Of a stretch of 64,000 nt of DNA, positions 61,479-64,000 are shown piece after piece; within the stretch, counting starts at the first letter, position 1; every line of letters begins with the position of its first letter. This DNA comes from Symbiodinium natans (taxonomy: Eukaryota > Sar > Dinophyceae > Suessiales > Symbiodiniaceae), in assembly GCA_905221605.1 (NCBI GenBank), contig CAJNDS010002231.1, positions 265,001 through 329,000 of the forward strand, read 5' to 3'. The translations under genes were made by a program, and so were the position numbers. Under the pieces are notes generated by a model. The model was not told the DNA's origin and did no database searches. It saw only the letters and a program-made list of their open reading frames with translations.

Positions 61479-62572
61479 AAGGCACTTGCTGCAGTTGGGA
61501 GACTTGCGCCGCTTGAGTAAACCCACAACTACTTGTTGCCCCCCGCCCCGCCACCCCCCAACTTCCCGCCCAAAGCCCACCTAAAACTCCACAACCTAAA
61601 GTCACAGCCTCAAACAAGGTAACCTGCGGCCCTTACATGAAGCTTCGCGAAGATGCATGCAGCAGCCCACAGCCAAGTACCAGAGAAGCTTCGTGTTCCG
61701 ATTTCCTATACTGAACCTGGAACCCTATCCCTAAGTTTAGGGTTTAGGGCTTAGGGCTTCGATTCGCTTGCTTTGGGTGCGCAGATGCACTGCCAGCTGC
61801 TTTGATGTGCGAGCTTCTGCGGAGAACCCGAGATCCTAGACCCTGAGCCTTTGACACCCAAACTCTAAGCCCTGTAACCCTAAACTACTATATGCTTAAG
61901 AACCCCCCCCCCCCCCCCGAAAAAAACAAAAAAAAACACGTTAGTCCAAATAAGGGCAATATGAGGAGTACTATCTTTCATTTTTTTCGGGGGTTATTAA
62001 GGAAATAGTAGCCAAAACACTTAAGGACGCTGGGCGCAGAGAGATTCGTCTCGCGAAAGACTCTTCGGAAGTTCAGGTGTCGCCTGCCCTAAACCCTAAA
62101 CCCTAAACCCTAAGCCCTAAACACTAAACCCTATACCCCTAAACCTTGGGATGTTTACCTGTATACTAACAGTCCTTCATCGGGGGTATAGTGAGGGGTA
62201 CTAGAATCCCTATTCTGGACTGGTAGTATCAGATCCCAACCCTAACCCGAAAAACCCTGGATCACAGGTGTCTGCGCGTCTCCCTGGCGGCCGCGCGAAG
62301 GCGAAGGTGAGAAACGATGATGTCTTCGGGCACCTGGAATGCAAAAAGATACAGGGTTTAGGGTCTTGGGTTTAGGGGAGCCCTAAAACCAAAAGCCTGA
62401 TTCGCAGGTTTAGTCGAAACTGCGAGAAGCACAACATCAGGCCGAGATTTCGAAGGTGTATAATATACCTTCATTAAGGTATTTTGGGCTCGTTGGCAAG
62501 ATGCTCAAGGTTGCAGCATATCTCCGGAAAATAAAACGGAGCCCCTTTCTATACTCGTGCCGACGTGCTTCT

Positions 62573-62645
62573 CTATGGCTCCTTGAAGGGCGGTGTGACG
62601 CCGGCAGGCAGCGGCACGTTGAAAGCATTCAAGGTCATCGAAATC
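62573..62645 (-). CDS. CMD-family last exon with stop
   Basis: Reads SMTLNAFNVPLPAGV, then TPPFKEP and a TAG stop at 62573-62575. This is the usual C-terminal end of the family. Acceptor CCTAG|G. Confidence 0.92.
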
Positions 62646-63698
62646 CTAGGACCCAGGGGTAAACTAGGAATAAACAAGGGTGCTCATTTTTTAAGGGGAT
62701 AACAAGGGAACCCCCAGCCTAAACAAAGGAAATAAGGGCCTTCTCCAGATCCTAGCCCTAAACCCTAAACCCAAAACCTAAAAAAAGGAACCAAGGGCCT
62801 ACTCCGGATCCTAGCATCTGGTGGTAGAAGCCCATGGTGAAGACCAGGTCGATGAGCGCCTGCCTGCACAGAAGCCATGGTGGTTTCAGAAATTGGGGGT
62901 TTAGGGTTTAGGGTTTAGGGTTTAGGGTTTAGGGTTTAGGGTTTAGGGTTTAGGGTCCTACTATGGGAACCCTAACTACTACTTGGGGGTCTCCTTTAGG
63001 GGTCCCCTATTTTCCTAATCCCCCACATGGGAAGGAAACGTTATCGAGCCCCGGGTCCTCAAGGCTGAAATAAGGACAGCCGACGTGTGAATTGGAGTCT
63101 ACGTGCCCTGAACATCCCCTGAACCCTAAACCCTAAACCCTAAACGCATGAGGAAACTTATGAAAATGTGAAGCTGGAGACTTGCCAGCCTAGAGCAGCC
63201 AAAGAGTTCGATGGGTTTAGGGTTTAGGGTTTAGGATTTAGGGTTTATTGTCAAAGTCCCAAAAAATGAATCGTCACGTCTGTCCAGCAGTTTCGATGGG
63301 AATGACGGCAGGCCCGGGCTCTGAGATATGTATTCTTAACCAAAGGGGGGAAAAGGCTAAACTTTGATATTCCTACTAAATAAGGAAACCCCAAAAAGTT
63401 TAAAGTTCAACCATTGGCTAAGTAAGTTTTCCTGAACTTGCATATCCAAGTTGCTCCCCACCGACGGCGGCCAAGGCTTTCTGATGAGTATCGTCTGACA
63501 CGCGCTTCGTGCTGTGGAGCTCGCGGGCATATGTGTAAACCTTCGCACAGGGTTGGTTGGTGACCGCATGTGGGATTGCATCTGTTGGCCCTTGCGTCGG
63601 CAACCTTGAGAAACTGATCGAAAGTAAACAAGAGCTCTCTGTATCAGTCGCCCTCGACCCTCCTCAAGAAAACGAAACACACACTCACACACACACAC

Positions 63699-63729
<31 letters not shown>

Positions 63730-63793
63730 GACACACAGCCAGACAGACAATCCTTACAGACAAGCCTAAAGCTCGCCTATTCAGACCACGAAG
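62573..63793 (-). CDS. carboxymuconolactone decarboxylase-family protein, 3' exons
   Basis: Three clear exons (62573-62645, 62819-62863, 63455-63590) and a tentative fourth (63766-63793, reading LRGLNRRAL) join in phase. They give YARELHSTKRVSDD, then GEQALIDLVFTMGFYHQ, then SMTLNAFNVPLPAGV and a stop. This is the C-terminal half of the AhpD-like carboxymuconolactone decarboxylase family: 'ARELh...rVsD.t...a', 'eq.liDLv...GfY' and 'SMtLNaF.vplP' are its conserved blocks. Relatives act on lactone ring intermediates or as peroxidase-type thiol proteins; the CxxC of AhpD is not seen in this part, so a peroxidase role is not supported. The start is outside or near the right edge. Donors are GC and GA. 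Confidence 0.85.
62646..62814. mobile_element. family D introner forming a whole intron
   Basis: An element with ends CTAGGACCC and GGATCCTAG (inverted) fills the last intron of the decarboxylase gene. ATC flanks both ends (GAT on the coding strand), consistent with a 3-bp target duplication. Removing it leaves an uninterrupted frame (CAC CAG ATT TCG). A short CCCTAAA piece sits inside. Other family D copies: 13249-13361, 19876-19986, about 45414-45526, 63794-63902, and a degraded one near 25900-26000. Confidence 0.75.
62819..62863 (-). CDS. CMD-family exon with QALIDLVFTMGFYHQ
   Basis: A 45-nt exon after TGTGCAG|G. Completes a Glu codon with the previous exon to give GGEQALIDLVF. Its donor is CA|GATGC, a GA donor created by the introner in the next intron. 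Confidence 0.88.
63455..63590 (-). CDS. CMD-family exon with YARELH..VSDD
   Basis: Forty-four full codons, phase 1 in (AAG|GG) and phase 2 out at a GC donor. Holds the 'vytyArELh..krVsDdt...AlaavG' block. A tandem CA/GACA microsatellite lies in the intron to the right. Confidence 0.85.
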
Positions 63794-63902
63794 CTAGACC
63801 CAAGAGTAACCTAGGAGTGTAAAGAGTGCACTTTTTGGTTACAAATGGTCTCATAAGGAACCTTGAACCCAAAAAAGGAATAAGGGCCTAATCTGGGTCC
63901 TA
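63794..63902. mobile_element. family D element, probable introner
   Basis: Ends CTAGACCC and GGGTCCTAC (inverted). On the minus strand it begins GTAGGA and ends GGGTCTAG beside the tentative 63766-63793 exon, so it could itself be an intron. Confidence 0.55.
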
Positions 63903-64000
63903 CAGGAAGTCGTACAGGTAGACCAGAGGCCTAACACTGAGTCACTTAAACGAAAAGTTGCCGTTTCGGTCCCTGCTTTCCTGCTTGATTCCAGTGTTAA

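Noticed and set aside
1-64000. Land-plant origin because of the TTTAGGG telomere unit
   Set aside because: The unit is shared with several algal and alveolate groups. Frequent GC donors, AG|G acceptors, micro-exons and introners point to a dinoflagellate.

Overview
This window looks like nuclear DNA of a dinoflagellate. Almost no open reading frame passes 100 codons. The coding sequence is cut into many very small exons, roughly 20-150 nt. These lie in introns of about 1 kb that are full of plant-type telomeric heptamers (TTTAGGG/CCCTAAA). The exons I can join end mostly in GC donors, with some GT, and nearly always resume after AG|G. The recognised genes all lie on the minus strand. Those three traits together are typical of dinoflagellates; the species is not identifiable.

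Right end (about 62.57-63.8 kb, minus): the 3' part of a carboxymuconolactone decarboxylase (AhpD-like) family gene, ending in a clear stop at 62573. Its last intron is exactly one short inverted-repeat element flanked by a 3-bp duplication, which is the signature of an introner.

Middle (about 49.5-61 kb, minus): at least one gene I do not recognise. Five consecutive exon candidates (60.68 to 57.52 kb) join in frame into a charged helical protein. Further candidates continue to a hydrophobic segment at 49.5 kb.

Left three quarters (48.38 kb to the window start, minus): one ABC transporter of the ABCC/MRP type. About 51 exons, 3.3 kb of coding sequence in 48 kb, give in order: a short N-terminus, TMD1, a complete NBD1, an acidic linker and TMD2. 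Walker A, Q-loop, LSGGQ signature, Walker B/D-loop and switch region each sit on different exons. NBD2 should lie beyond position 1. Nearly every exon junction closes in reading phase, which is the main support for the model.

The introns hold (i) telomeric heptamer arrays, oriented so that an exon has CCCTAAA on its left and TTTAGGG on its right, (ii) at least ten families of 80-180 bp inverted-repeat elements, each in several diverged copies, and (iii) homopolymer G/C runs and microsatellites. Intron ends therefore carry inverted telomeric repeats. Some donors are the repeat itself (GTTTAGGG), and CCCTAAA lies just upstream of many acceptors. No tRNA, rRNA or CRISPR array was seen.
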